Assembly (NCBI RefSeq): GCF_039693965.1
Contig: NZ_CP155576.1
Location: forward strand, 2,716,009-2,780,008
Direction: 5' to 3'
DNA from: Moraxella sp. K1664
GTDB lineage: Bacteria; Pseudomonadota; Gammaproteobacteria; Pseudomonadales; Moraxellaceae
DNA length: 64,000 bases
Position 1 is the first letter of the stretch, and each line of letters opens with the position of its first letter. The notes under the pieces were generated by a model. The model was not told where the DNA came from. It searched no databases and saw only the letters and a program-made list of their open reading frames with translations. The position numbers were made by a program, and so were the translations under genes. This document shows, piece after piece, positions 27,237 to 36,249 of this stretch.

Positions 27237-27584
27237 ATGACCATGACCGACACCACAACCCCATCGCCTAATGAGCTAACCTTGGACGCTGACGGGCATT
27301 TGACCGATCACACCCTTTGGACACCTGCCATCGCCCAACACCTTGCTGATACCTTGGATATACAGCTAACGGACGTACATTATCGCATACTGGCACAGGT
27401 GCGGGCATTTTTTGACAAATACCATCACAGCCCTGCCACTCGCCCACTCATCAAGCATCTATCCATCGCCCTGCCCGATGATGAGATTAACAACGCCAAA
27501 CTCCAACAGTTCTTTAACACAGGACTGGTCGCACGTCACGTTAATCGCTTGGCAGGACTGCCCAAACCGCCCAATTGTTTATAG
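27237..27584 (+). CDS. tusE: TusE/DsrC-family sulfurtransferase
   Basis: A 115-residue DsrC-family protein that accepts sulfur from TusD and presents it to MnmA. LTLDADGHLTDHTLWTPAIA and the core LTDVHYRILAQVRAFFDKY are family-typical. The penultimate cysteine in the flexible tail PKPPNCL is the sulfur carrier. ATG 27237 follows the tusC stop by 16 bases; a start at 27162 would lie inside tusC. Confidence 0.92.
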   Translation: MTMTDTTTPSPNELTLDADGHLTDHTLWTPAIAQHLADTLDIQLTDVHYRILAQVRAFFDKYHHSPATRPLIKHLSIALPDDEINNAKLQQFFNTGLVARHVNRLAGLPKPPNCL

Positions 27585-27760
27585 ATGATTGATTAAAATG
27601 TGCATGTTCTTTATTTAGACAAATTTAGACAATCCAAAATTTATAAATAAACCACTTTTTGCAAGGTTTGATTACATTTTATTACAGTAAAATGATGAAT
27701 ATTTAGATAATATAAGTTTTGAGAGTTTTTCTCACCCATTTTTTAACTAGGAGTTATCTT

Positions 27761-27901
27761 ATGAAAAAGCTACTTGTTGTTGCCCTAGCTGGCATGTTCG
27801 TTCTAACAGGTTGCAACACCATCAAAGGTTTTGGCAAAGATGTTTCAAAAACTGGTGAAGCTGTTACTGGCAGTGCCCAAAAAGTTCAAAACAAAATCTA
27901 A
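27761..27901 (+). CDS. Entericidin A/B-like small lipoprotein
   Basis: A 46-residue lipoprotein: signal peptide MKKLLVVALAGMFVLTGC with lipobox LTGC, then NTIKGFGKDVSKTGEAVTGS, the pattern of the EcnAB family (cell-envelope toxin/antidote lipoproteins). The start follows a strong AGGAG site. Only one of the pair is present. It has its own terminator. Confidence 0.85.
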   Translation: MKKLLVVALAGMFVLTGCNTIKGFGKDVSKTGEAVTGSAQKVQNKI

Positions 27902-27916
27902 CCGATGCCCATCAAA

Positions 27917-27950
27917 CAAGCCCAGTCTACACCAAGATTGGGCTTGTTTT
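27917..27950 (+). terminator. Rho-independent terminator after the entericidin-like gene
   Basis: CAAGCCCA/TGGGCTTG stem, 14-base loop, then TTTT. Being symmetric it also faces the copper ATPase gene. Confidence 0.85.
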
Positions 27951-27987
27951 TGTGTTTAATTTAAATTTGATTTAGCTTAATTTCAGT

Positions 27988-30534
27988 TCAACTTCGCTTT
28001 ATCCGCATGGCATTTGCCACAACAAACAGACTGGACAAACTCATGCCAATGGCGGCAAGCCAAGGCGGTACATAGCCCATACCTGCTGGCACTAGGATAA
28101 GCGTGTTATACACCAACGCCCACCGCAGATTTTGGCGGATGATTTGGTGAGTTTTTATTGACAGATTGATGGTATGATTGATGATGGATAATCTGCCATC
28201 AAGCAGTACACCATCTGCCGACACCTGAGCCAAATCGCTCGCCCCTGCCATCGCCACCGACACGTTGGATGCACCAAGCACAGGGGCGTCATTGATGCCG
28301 TCTCCCACCATCAGCACGGTATGTCCGTCTTTTTGTAGCTCTTTGATATGATTGACTTTATCGGTTGGCGATAGACCATGATAAGCGTGTTCTATGCCAA
28401 GCGTTTGGGCGACTGTCAAGGCGTTGTCGCTTGGGTCGCCTGTTAGCATGAGTGGGGTAATGCCTTGTTTTTTTAGGTTGTCTATCGTCTGCTTGGCGTC
28501 CGTGCGTACCACGTCATTAAAATAAAAACGTGCCACCATGTCCCAACTCTCGCCTGCCTTAACCGACAACGCCACCGACATATTCGCCCCAAAGGTATCG
28601 AGCCGTTCGACTATCACATGACCGCCACCGCCATTTAACACAAATCCGTCATGCCCGATACGATACCACACCCCGTCCACACAGCCTTCCACGCCCCCTG
28701 CCGTGTGGTGCGTGGCGTTTTGTACTTTTGGCAAATGCAAACCGTGAGCGGACGTCAGGATAGCCCGTGCCACAGGGTGCTTTGAGCCGACTTCTAAGCT
28801 TGCCCCAACTTTTAGCCAATGCGTTTTGTCATGGGTGGTATAATCCACATGCAGTAGGTTGGCTTGCCCGACCGTGAGCGTGCCTGTTTTGTCAAATGCC
28901 ACATGGCTGACTTCCGACAGGCTTTGAATGGTATGCCCCCGAGTCGCCAAAAAGCCCAAACTTGCCAGTCGGTTGGTCGCCATGGTCAAGGCAATGGGCG
29001 TAGCAAGGCTCAACGCACACGGACACGTCGCCACCAGTACCGCCACCGTTGCCCATAGGGCTTGGGTTTTATCCACAAACAGCCAAATGACAAAAATCAG
29101 TACCGACAATACCAGTACCCGAGCGACAAACCACCGTGCCATGCGGTCAGCGTCTTGGGCGATTTGTGGTTTTTCGCTCATCGCACGGTTCATCAGGCGG
29201 TCTATGAGTGCCATTTGACTGTCGTCCGTTTGGGCGGTTACAAGCATGACAAAAGGCTGTGCGTCATTTTGTGAACCACCTGCCAACGTGTCGCCTTGTT
29301 TTTTGACAATCAAATCACTCTCGCCTGTCAAAAGACTCTGCGACACCGTGGCAGACTCCGACAACAGCACGCCATCACAGGCGATTTGTTGCCCTGCCTC
29401 TACCCAAATAACATCGCCGACCGTTAGGGCTTGGGCAAGCACTTTACCATCGTCCGCCACGTCATGGCTGGCATGAGCATTTCGCCAGTCTTTGATGAGT
29501 TCGTTATCCAATGAACCATTGGCAAATTCTGCAATGAGTTCGTCCGAATGCCCAAGCCGTTTGATAAGCACAGGCTCAATCACGACCAAATCGCTTGCCA
29601 TGTTGGACGCTTTTAACCGTGCGTTTTGCTCAATGTAGCGACCGGCGAGCAAAAAGAAAATAAACATGGATACTGAGTCAAAATACGTCTCGCCTGATTG
29701 GGTCAGCGTGGCGTATAGGCTTGCCCCAAAGGTTACGATAAGGGCGATAGAGACAGGCACGTCCATATTGACCTGCCGAGCCTTTATGGCGTTATAAGCG
29801 GAACGAAAAAATGGTACGCCTGCATAAAAAATGACAGGCATGGTAACAAACAACGCCACCGCCCTTAGAAAATGACGATGTTCGTCCGCCATGCCCGAAT
29901 AATCGCCAAAATACAGCCCAATAGAAAACATCATCGCCTGCATCGCCCCGACCGCCGCCACGCCCAGACGGATAAGCATTTGCTTGTTTTGGCGTTTCAT
30001 CATCGCTTCATGCGTGTCCTGTCGATACGGACGAGCGTCATAGCCGACCGAATGCACCGCCCCCAAAATATCGCCAATACTGCAACGGCTCTCATCCCAG
30101 TTTACACGCATACGCTGTTGGGTGAGATTAACCTGACACGCTCGCACCCCGTCCAGACCACGCAGGCGTGTCTCTATAAGCCATGTACACGCTGTGCAAC
30201 GCAAATCTGTCACCGACAGCTCTGCTGTGCTAGCACCATCTTCACGATAGACGAATTGGGCTTTGACATCGTCATGATTATAAGCGTCAAAATTGGCAAG
30301 CGGTAGTGGTGCGGTCGGACTTATCTCACGGCGGTCAAGATAATACTGTGATAACCCAAGCTCTACAATGCTCTCTGAGGCAAGCTGACAACCCAAACAG
30401 CACATCGGGCGTGGCTTATCAAAAATCACGGTAAAAAACGGCTCACTGGGCAACTTCTCGCCACAATGAAAACAATGCCCGTCAGGGGGCAACACTAGGC
30501 TGGTGTCAATAGGGTCTTGAGGGGTGTCGGTCAT
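27988..30534 (-). CDS. ccoI: Heavy-metal P-type ATPase, CcoI/FixI type
   Basis: An 848-residue P1B-ATPase. Two extra Cys pairs at the N-terminus (CFHCG at 21-25, CCLGC at 45-49) mark the CcoI/FixI branch, which exports copper for assembly of cbb3 oxidase rather than for detoxification. A HMA domain with CTACTWL (about 113), the membrane CPC motif (TCPCALSLATP, about 505), DKTGTLT (about 550), KHPVARA and GDGINDAPVLG (about 743) are all intact. The ccoNOPQ genes are not in this window. Branch assignment is good; the oxidase link is by family. Confidence 0.88.
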   Translation of the reverse strand: MTDTPQDPIDTSLVLPPDGHCFHCGEKLPSEPFFTVIFDKPRPMCCLGCQLASESIVELGLSQYYLDRREISPTAPLPLANFDAYNHDDVKAQFVYREDGASTAELSVTDLRCTACTWLIETRLRGLDGVRACQVNLTQQRMRVNWDESRCSIGDILGAVHSVGYDARPYRQDTHEAMMKRQNKQMLIRLGVAAVGAMQAMMFSIGLYFGDYSGMADEHRHFLRAVALFVTMPVIFYAGVPFFRSAYNAIKARQVNMDVPVSIALIVTFGASLYATLTQSGETYFDSVSMFIFFLLAGRYIEQNARLKASNMASDLVVIEPVLIKRLGHSDELIAEFANGSLDNELIKDWRNAHASHDVADDGKVLAQALTVGDVIWVEAGQQIACDGVLLSESATVSQSLLTGESDLIVKKQGDTLAGGSQNDAQPFVMLVTAQTDDSQMALIDRLMNRAMSEKPQIAQDADRMARWFVARVLVLSVLIFVIWLFVDKTQALWATVAVLVATCPCALSLATPIALTMATNRLASLGFLATRGHTIQSLSEVSHVAFDKTGTLTVGQANLLHVDYTTHDKTHWLKVGASLEVGSKHPVARAILTSAHGLHLPKVQNATHHTAGGVEGCVDGVWYRIGHDGFVLNGGGGHVIVERLDTFGANMSVALSVKAGESWDMVARFYFNDVVRTDAKQTIDNLKKQGITPLMLTGDPSDNALTVAQTLGIEHAYHGLSPTDKVNHIKELQKDGHTVLMVGDGINDAPVLGASNVSVAMAGASDLAQVSADGVLLDGRLSIINHTINLSIKTHQIIRQNLRWALVYNTLILVPAGMGYVPPWLAAIGMSLSSLFVVANAMRIKRS

Positions 30535-30920
30535 GGCGTGTCATGCGTGCAAAAGTGGTATTATAACATGGCTTGGGTAGAATGGGTGGAGCAGGGTGTG
30601 GCAAGCTCATTGCTTTTTAAATTTGACATCAGCTAACAAAATTGAATTTTGCCACAAAAACCGTAGCACTTTTTCATTTTGTAGAGTGTATCAAGCTTTG
30701 GAACGTACAAACCCGCCAACGTGGTGAAATGGTCATCACTTTTTATCATAAAATTGGTTTGATTGGCAAGAGTGGTAATCGCCAATCAACGATACAACCC
30801 CAAACCAACATCTACATCAAAGCAATTATTAACTGAAAAACCTTTATTTACAACCCGTTAGATCTAGAATAGAATAACAGTCATTCTTACTTTAATTTTT
30901 AGCAAAATTTGGAGAACCCC
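30535..30920. other. Intergenic region without a recognisable gene
   Basis: Nearly 390 bases between the divergent copper ATPase and the DUF4261 gene. A 64-codon frame (30642-30836) has no ribosome site or recognisable feature. A GGAG site at 30911-30914 precedes the next start. Confidence 0.4.
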
Positions 30921-31658
30921 ATGCTAGAAAATGGCTTTGTACTATTAACCACCCCCACCTTTGACAACCATCAGTTTTTACAAAACTTACAAACAGACTG
31001 GCAACTTCCTATTCACAACCCTGAACCACAAGAGGGTTCACTTACCTTCTTGGTCGGAGACTTTTTATGTGCCATCGCCCTAATGCCCGCCCCCATTCCT
31101 AATGATGAGGCGGTACATCAGGCTCACGGCAATTACTTTTGTGATGATGCTGTGCAGATTGCCGAGGCTCATCAGGCTCATCTTATGGTAACGGTTATGA
31201 CTCAAGAAGACAACACCGAACTACAAGGGATGAAACTATATACCAAGCTCATCAGCACCGCCTTATCACAAACGAACGCCACAGGGGTTTATACATCAGG
31301 GACGGTATTTAGCAAAGGCTTTTACCAAACAGTTGCTACTCAATACCTATCCAAAGATGAAATACCTGCCATGATTTGGGTCTTTATCCGCTTAGGGCAA
31401 ACCGAAAACGGCAATCAGCTCTACACCATAGGCATGAACAAATTTAATAAAGACGAGATGGAAATTCTAAACAGCTCCCTACCCATGCAAACCCTACACA
31501 CATCTCTACTAAGTATGTGTAGTTATATCATCACTGCCAATCTAACCCTAAAAGATGGCGAGACTGTAGGCTTTAGCGAAACCCCAAAATGGCAGATTGA
31601 ACGCTCAAAGAGCGTCTATGCAGACAGCGATATGTCATTGAAGATTGAGGTTGTGTAG
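30921..31658 (+). CDS. DUF4261-family protein
   Basis: A 245-residue cytoplasmic protein beginning MLENGFVLLTTPTFDNHQFL. The pattern FLVGDFLCAIALMPAPIPND and the C-terminal LKDGETVGFSETPKWQIERS suit the DUF4261 family, often found near polymorphic toxins and of unknown function. ATG 30921 is preferred over the TTG at 30909 because GGAG ends seven bases before it. It directly precedes the toxin/immunity locus, which makes an immunity-type role conceivable but not shown. Confidence 0.65.
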   Translation: MLENGFVLLTTPTFDNHQFLQNLQTDWQLPIHNPEPQEGSLTFLVGDFLCAIALMPAPIPNDEAVHQAHGNYFCDDAVQIAEAHQAHLMVTVMTQEDNTELQGMKLYTKLISTALSQTNATGVYTSGTVFSKGFYQTVATQYLSKDEIPAMIWVFIRLGQTENGNQLYTIGMNKFNKDEMEILNSSLPMQTLHTSLLSMCSYIITANLTLKDGETVGFSETPKWQIERSKSVYADSDMSLKIEVV

Positions 31659-31740
31659 AAATTGTTATTTCACAAACCAAACAAATATTTGGTTTATGAA
31701 ATATTTTAAAATAGAGAAATTTAAATTTTAGGAGATAGTT

Positions 31741-32455
31741 ATGTCAAATTATGTGTGGTTGTATGAGTATCGTAGCTTTTCCATAGCGAATACTTATGGA
31801 ATTGTGGTGAAAACAGTTGAATTTGATGGGTCAGAAATTTTTTTTCTTGAAGAGAAAAAAATATGGTACACTAGATTCTTTGGAAGAAAGTAAGTTGGAG
31901 TTGTTAGACAAGATACATCTAGATTTTGATGACACTTGGCACGATTACGAATATTTATAACATTTGCCAGTTAAATTATTTAAAGAACCTGATATAAATT
32001 ATAGTAATTTACCAAAAGAAAACAAAATATTCTTTAGAATTACCAACGGATATTTAATAATTAATGAAAAACTATACGATGTTATTTCCCAATTCAATCT
32101 AGGAAAAACCCATTTTAGTCAAGTACACATTTACAACATTGAGACTAAAGAGCAGCTTTCCGATGTGCCTTATTATTTTATCAATATTGCTGAAAAAAGA
32201 GATTATTTAGATGTTGATAATAGTAAAGGTTTGGGGGTTAGTATGTATAACCCACAATGGAAACAACGATTTATCGGTATATCAGAAGATGATGATATTA
32301 AATTATCTCATGCTTGCTTGGCAGATGATATAGATTTATGGCATGAACCGATACTACTTAAATCATTATTTTTTTCGGACAGATTAGCTAATGCGTTGCT
32401 TGATTCAGGATTTACCAAAGAACAACTTGGCTTAATTCGTTGTATAATTCAATAA
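31741..32455 (+). pseudogene. Imm11-like (DUF1629) immunity gene, broken by a frameshift and a stop
   Basis: An ATG-led frame from 31741 (MSNYVWLYEYRSFSIANTYG, good GGAG site) breaks at an A7 run (31855-31861). Dropping one A continues it as KKYGTLDSLEESKLELLDKI to a TAA at 31958-31960. The same frame then reads on to 32455 with FRITNGYLIINEKLYDVISQ and WHEPILLKSLFFSDRLANAL, as in Imm11 proteins. The natural reading is one ~237-residue protein with one frameshift and one nonsense codon. Alternatively the 3' part (TTG 31964) is a shortened gene. It lies just before the nuclease head it would neutralise. Confidence 0.6.
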
Positions 32456-32485
32456 TTTTTTACTTTTTAATTTAGGAGCTTTAAA

Positions 32486-33184
32486 ATGGCAGGCGAAACT
32501 TTAGGCTTTCAAGTTCATCATGTTTTTCCAACTGACTTTTTTAAGAATAACTCTAAATTAGTTGATGATTTGAATAGAGTGATGGGCGATAGCCTTATTA
32601 CCAAAGATGATTATAGCAATCGCATTAATCTGTTTAACAATCAAGAAATGGCGGATGTAATGAAATCTTTTTATGCCAGTCAAAATGGTATGATGAAAGT
32701 AGCTGATAGCTTTGGTTCTGTTATGCATAAAGGCTCCGAAAATAATCATTTGGATTATAATAAATTTATAAAAGAATCTATTGAAAAAATTCTAAACATG
32801 AATTCTGATGATAGCACCAAAAAATACCTAATTCTTGATTTGCACAAAAAAGTCTCTCACGTCTTAAAAGTAGGCGATATGGATTTGAAAGGTGATATTT
32901 ATTATTACGATGAAAAACTATCTAATAAATTGGTAGATGTAGATGATTTAGCTGTATTAGATAAGAATGGATTTTATAAATTTAATTCAAATTCGGAAGC
33001 TGTCAAGGTTTTACAAACCTATGAAAAATCCTATAACAGAACTTCTATGGTTAGCAATGAAACTGTTGTTAAAGAAGACTTTAACAAAGCAATTGCCGAA
33101 ATTGACTTAAGTTCAAAAGTCTATGATGTGCCCTATTCTCAAATCACCATAAATAGCATTAAAGAATGCCTTAGCAAAAAATGA
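32486..33184 (+). CDS. HNH/AHH-like nuclease domain protein, head of a decayed RTX toxin
   Basis: A 232-residue protein from a well-placed ATG (TTAGGAGC upstream). The N-terminus has LGFQVHHVFPTDFFKNN, an HHxxP motif as in the AHH/HNH toxin nucleases, with further polar residues in NRINLFNN and NNHLDYNKF that could complete the metal site. No signal peptide. It follows the Imm11-like gene and precedes RTX sequence. A one-base slip in the A6 run at 33177-33182 plus reversal of the TAA at 33213 would join it to the downstream frame. Nuclease class is moderately sure; in its present form it would be an unexported fragment. Confidence 0.6.
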   Translation: MAGETLGFQVHHVFPTDFFKNNSKLVDDLNRVMGDSLITKDDYSNRINLFNNQEMADVMKSFYASQNGMMKVADSFGSVMHKGSENNHLDYNKFIKESIEKILNMNSDDSTKKYLILDLHKKVSHVLKVGDMDLKGDIYYYDEKLSNKLVDVDDLAVLDKNGFYKFNSNSEAVKVLQTYEKSYNRTSMVSNETVVKEDFNKAIAEIDLSSKVYDVPYSQITINSIKECLSKK

Positions 33185-33532
33185 TACAAATATTATGCGT
33201 AGAGCATTGGGGTAAATGGTTTATGATGAAGCTGATAAAGCCCATCTCATCGTAACCAAAACAGTCATTAAACAATTTCAAGAAATGGCTGATGATGACC
33301 CTAATAAAGAATTTTTGGCAGATAAGATTGTCAAAAATCCAAATGTTCCACAAGAAATCAAAAATGAAGCAGTAAAACATTTGCAAAATGTTAGTATATT
33401 GCAAGATACGATTGTAAAGAATGGTTTTGGTTCTGGTTTTGATGGTTTGGCAGAAATACAAAATATTAAGGATATCAATCTTGAATTTGCAAAAAGATTG
33501 ATAAAAGAGGCGAATTTTTCCCAAAGATTTAA

Positions 33533-33625
33533 TAGACTTCTTTCCAAACCCCGATTTTTGTGGATTTTTAAAAACTTCAACCCCAATACTTATAAAGGTT
33601 TATTTTTAGTTTGGAAAGAGATTTA
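33533..33625. mobile_element. MITE-2, 93 bp, copy 1
   Basis: TAGACTTCTTTCCAAAC at the left and GTTTGGAAAGAGATTTA at the right are imperfect inverted repeats bounded by TA. It is nearly identical to the copies at 34590-34682 and 54541-54633 and of identical length. It interrupts an RTX reading frame, adding the foreign peptide RLLSKPRFLWIFKNFNPN. The flank AGATTTAATA occurs on both sides, so a longer target duplication is an alternative to TA. Confidence 0.85.
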
Positions 33626-34589
33626 ATATTGCCGCCAATGTAACTGATTTTTTAAATCATATCTATGATAGCTTTATTGAAGGATGGAAAACGGGGAATT
33701 GGGATAAATTTAGGGATGATATTGCCGAGTATGGGCAGGAGATGGTTCTAAGCATTGTTGTGGGCTATGTGGTTATTACTGGCTTAACGGCGATGGCTGC
33801 GGCAGGCGTTGTTGGTGCAGAAGCTGCATTAGTTGCTCTTGCTGTGGCGGGTGTGGCAGCAACTCTGTATGGTGTTTATGAGCTTTATCAAAAAGTTCGA
33901 GATACTGATTTTAATGAACTTATTGATATTACAAAACAAAATTTTAAAGAACTCTTCGAGAATAATAAGGATTGGTTGAATAAGCAATATAACGATGTTA
34001 TTAAAGGGTTTGCAGATGTTTTAAATCAATTTACAGCTTGGGGAGAGCAAGGCAGTCTTCAACCATTGCTTTTAGCGTATAAGGATACTATAGAGCAAAG
34101 TAAAGGTGCGATAGATTTTAAATATATTAAAACGCAAATTGAAAAAGATAATCAACTTGCAGGCACAGAAGAAGATGACATTTTAAGTGCCAAGACATCT
34201 AAAAAAGGTGTGGTTGCATATGGCGATAAAGGAGCGGATAGTATTATTGGTAGCCAGTATCAAGATATTTTGTTTGGTGGTGAAGGTAATGACCGTTTAT
34301 ATGGTGAACAAGCTAATGATACTTTGATTGGTGGACTTGGCAACGACACCCTAAACGGCGGTGAAGGCAATGACACTTTAATTGATGAAAGTGGCAATGA
34401 AACGTACGATTTTATCGGCGATTTTGGACACGACACGATTTACGACCAAGACGGTAGTGGTGTAATCAAGATTAACTATTTAACTTTAAAAGCGACTAAA
34501 AAAGTTACAGATGGTAGTTGGGAAACATCACATCAAGACTATGTGATTACGGTTTCAAAAACACAAGAAAATACGGAAGGCTATTATAG

Positions 34590-34682
34590 TAGACTTCTTT
34601 CCAAACCCCGATTTTTGTGGATTTTTAAAAACTTCAACCCCAATACTTATAAGGGTTTATTTTTAGTTTGGAAAGAGATTTA
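34590..34682. mobile_element. MITE-2, 93 bp, copy 2
   Basis: Differs from copy 1 by about one base (AAGGG for AAAGG) and again interrupts the RTX frame in a way that is precisely reversible. Confidence 0.85.
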
Positions 34683-34973
34683 ATGATGACAGTCCTTACC
34701 GCCCACGCCCAGACGAATCCCCCACCCAAGGCTACATAAAAAAATACTACGACCCCATCATCCTAGACCTAGATGGTAATGGTGTGGGTACAGTATCTAA
34801 GTTTGGTTATCATGGAGCGATGTTTGATCATGATGGGGATGGTATCGCTACACAGGCAGGGTGGGTGGCGGTCAATGATGAGTTATGGGAGATGGTGGTG
34901 TAGGGACGGTATTTTTGAGATTTATGTTGGGTGTTTATTGCAAAGTAAGTATTTATTGTGATACTATTTTAAT

Positions 34974-35007
34974 AGATTTCCTGTAAAACTAGACTTCCGT
35001 TCGCCCT
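34974..35007. repeat. Palindromic repeat, left half, interrupted by IS110 element
   Basis: AGATTTCCTGTAAAAC...GTTCGCCCT matches the left half of the repeat at 43386-43507. Its other half resumes at 36250 with GAGCTATGCC, so the intact site was GTTCGCCCTGAGCTATGCC. Confidence 0.8.
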
Positions 35008-35013
35008 TGTATC

Positions 35014-35200
35014 AACCCAACACCAAACCTAGATTATCTGCTAGAATGTTGTTGGGTTATACAAGCAAAGAGAACACGGGTTCGCCCTTAGTGTCTTAAC
35101 ACTGGTGCTCAGATGGTGTCCTTTGCTTGTCATCTTAACTCTGAATGGTATCTAAGTGCGTTTATTAAAACAGACACTGCATAAACAAGGCAAGAGACAG
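35014..35200 (+). ncRNA. Predicted bridge RNA of the IS110 element
   Basis: The 5' hairpin AACCCAAC/GTTGGGTT (35014-35021 and 35051-35058). Target loop: a perfect 10-bp stem ACAAGCAAAG/CTTTGCTTGT (35061-35070, 35121-35130) and an inner 5-bp stem AGTGT/ACACT (35090-35094, 35099-35103) frame an internal loop. Its 5' strand holds GTTCGCCCT (35080-35088), identical to the left target, and its 3' strand holds GCTCAG (35107-35112), complementary to CTGAGC of the right target. Donor region: ATGGTATCT (35145-35153) equals the element's right end, and ACAAG (35185-35189) is complementary to CTTGT at the circle junction. It ends at the transposase start. Exact ends are not known. Confidence 0.8.
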
Positions 35201-36184
35201 ATGATACACTATATTGGCATAGACATCAGCAAAGCAAAGTTTGATGTTGCATTTATAAACCCAAGCACAAATAAAGTAAAAACCAAGGTTTTTAACAACA
35301 ACAAAGCAGGCTTTGATTTACTGCTTGCTTGGTTAAAAACCAATGTCAGCAATCATCTTGATGAGCTACACATCATCCTAGAAGCAACAGGGGTTTATCA
35401 TGAACACCTAAGTGAGTTTCTTGATGATAATAATATCAAGCAAAGCATTGTCAATCCTAACTATGTCCGCAAATTTGCAGACAGTTTGGGGGTAATCCAT
35501 AAAACTGATAAAAAAGACAGCATTATTTTATCAAGGTATGGTTATAGCCACAAGCCTGAGGTTTGGGTAGCACCTAGCATTGAAGCCAAACAGCTAAAAG
35601 CTCTATTGGCTCGCTTAGAAGCACTCAAAGAAGATTTGCAACGAGAGCAAAACCGACAAGAGTTGCTCTTATCACCCAATCTGCCCGATTTGGTTAAAGC
35701 ATCCATGCAAACAGTCATCAATGTCCTTCAAGAGGAAATTGCCAAACTCACCAAAGACATTGATGACTTTGTTGACAAACAACCAAGTTTAAAGCAAGAC
35801 AAAACCTTACTTGAAACCATTGACGGCATTGGTTCTGTTATTGCCAAAGAAGTGGTATGCTTAATACATACCAAACAATTTAAAAAAGCCTCACAGATGG
35901 CTTCGTTTTTAGGCTTAATACCCAAACAAAGACAGTCAGGTGTCTTTAAGGGAGCAACCAAACTGTCCAAACAAGGGCAAGTCTCTTTGCGTGCTAAGCT
36001 GTATATGTCTGCAATGAGTGCCATTCGTTATAATAGCACCATTAAGGCATTTTATGAACGATTACAACAAAACGGTAAAACCAAAATGCAAGCCTTATGT
36101 GCTTGTATGCGTAAATTGGTACATATCTGTTTTGGTGTTATCAAAACCCAAACATCCTTTGAGCAACAAGTATCTTTAAGTTAG
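35201..36184 (+). CDS. IS110-family DEDD transposase (bridge-RNA-guided recombinase)
   Basis: A 327-residue transposase from ATG 35201; an earlier GTG at 35156 lies in the donor loop of the RNA and is unlikely. The RuvC-like DEDD domain shows D8 (IGIDISKAKFD), E61 (ILEATGVYHE), D103 and D106 (KTDKKDSIIL). A coiled-coil linker (about 128-190) leads to the Tnp domain with ETIDGIGSVIAKEV, ASFLGLIPKQRQSG and ATKLSKQGQVSLRAKLY; the serine of the QSG segment is the probable nucleophile. Length and all key residues are normal, so the element may be active. Confidence 0.93.
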   Translation: MIHYIGIDISKAKFDVAFINPSTNKVKTKVFNNNKAGFDLLLAWLKTNVSNHLDELHIILEATGVYHEHLSEFLDDNNIKQSIVNPNYVRKFADSLGVIHKTDKKDSIILSRYGYSHKPEVWVAPSIEAKQLKALLARLEALKEDLQREQNRQELLLSPNLPDLVKASMQTVINVLQEEIAKLTKDIDDFVDKQPSLKQDKTLLETIDGIGSVIAKEVVCLIHTKQFKKASQMASFLGLIPKQRQSGVFKGATKLSKQGQVSLRAKLYMSAMSAIRYNSTIKAFYERLQQNGKTKMQALCACMRKLVHICFGVIKTQTSFEQQVSLS

Positions 36185-36221
36185 TTTGTAAGATACTAGA
36201 TACCAGATACTTAAAAAACCA

Positions 36222-36249
36222 TTGACTTAGGTGGGGTATCATGGTATCT
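36222..36249 (+). promoter_or_regulatory. Half promoter completed on IS110 circularisation
   Basis: TTGACT (36222-36227) is followed after 17 bases by TATCT at the very right end. In the excised circle the next base is the left-end T, giving TATCTT as -10 and placing transcription start at the 5' hairpin of the bridge RNA. In the inserted form the hexamer is TATCTG. Confidence 0.6.

Larger units (their letters stand above)
33216..34903 (+). pseudogene. RTX toxin segment with the shared cassette module, split by two MITE-2 insertions
   Basis: Three pieces: 33216-33532, 33626-34589 and 34683-34903. Removing 91 bases at each MITE-2 copy restores one frame of about 500 codons. The first junction reads NFSQRFN-(N)IAANVTDFLNH and the second ENTEGYYS-NDDSPYRPRPDE. 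The middle piece has a hydrophobic stretch (VVGYVVITGLTAMAAAGVVG) and RTX nonapeptides (GGEGNDRLYGEQANDTLIGG). The last piece is the cassette module YYDPIILDLDGNGVGTVSKF with the short tail ending EMVV. It was probably the continuation of the nuclease head upstream. Confidence 0.75.
35008..36249 (+). mobile_element. IS110-family insertion sequence (1242 bp)
   Basis: No terminal inverted repeats and no long target duplication; only a CT core dinucleotide is shared (35006-35007 and 36248-36249), as in IS110/IS621-type elements. It comprises a 193-base non-coding left end that folds like a bridge RNA, one DEDD transposase gene and a 65-base right end. The boundaries are fixed by comparison with the uninterrupted palindromic repeat at 43386-43507. 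Confidence 0.88.

Noticed and set aside
31679..31705. AAACCAAA/TTTGGTTT inverted repeat as a terminator after the DUF4261 gene
   Set aside because: No T-run follows and the stem is purely AT-rich with a single CC/GG step.
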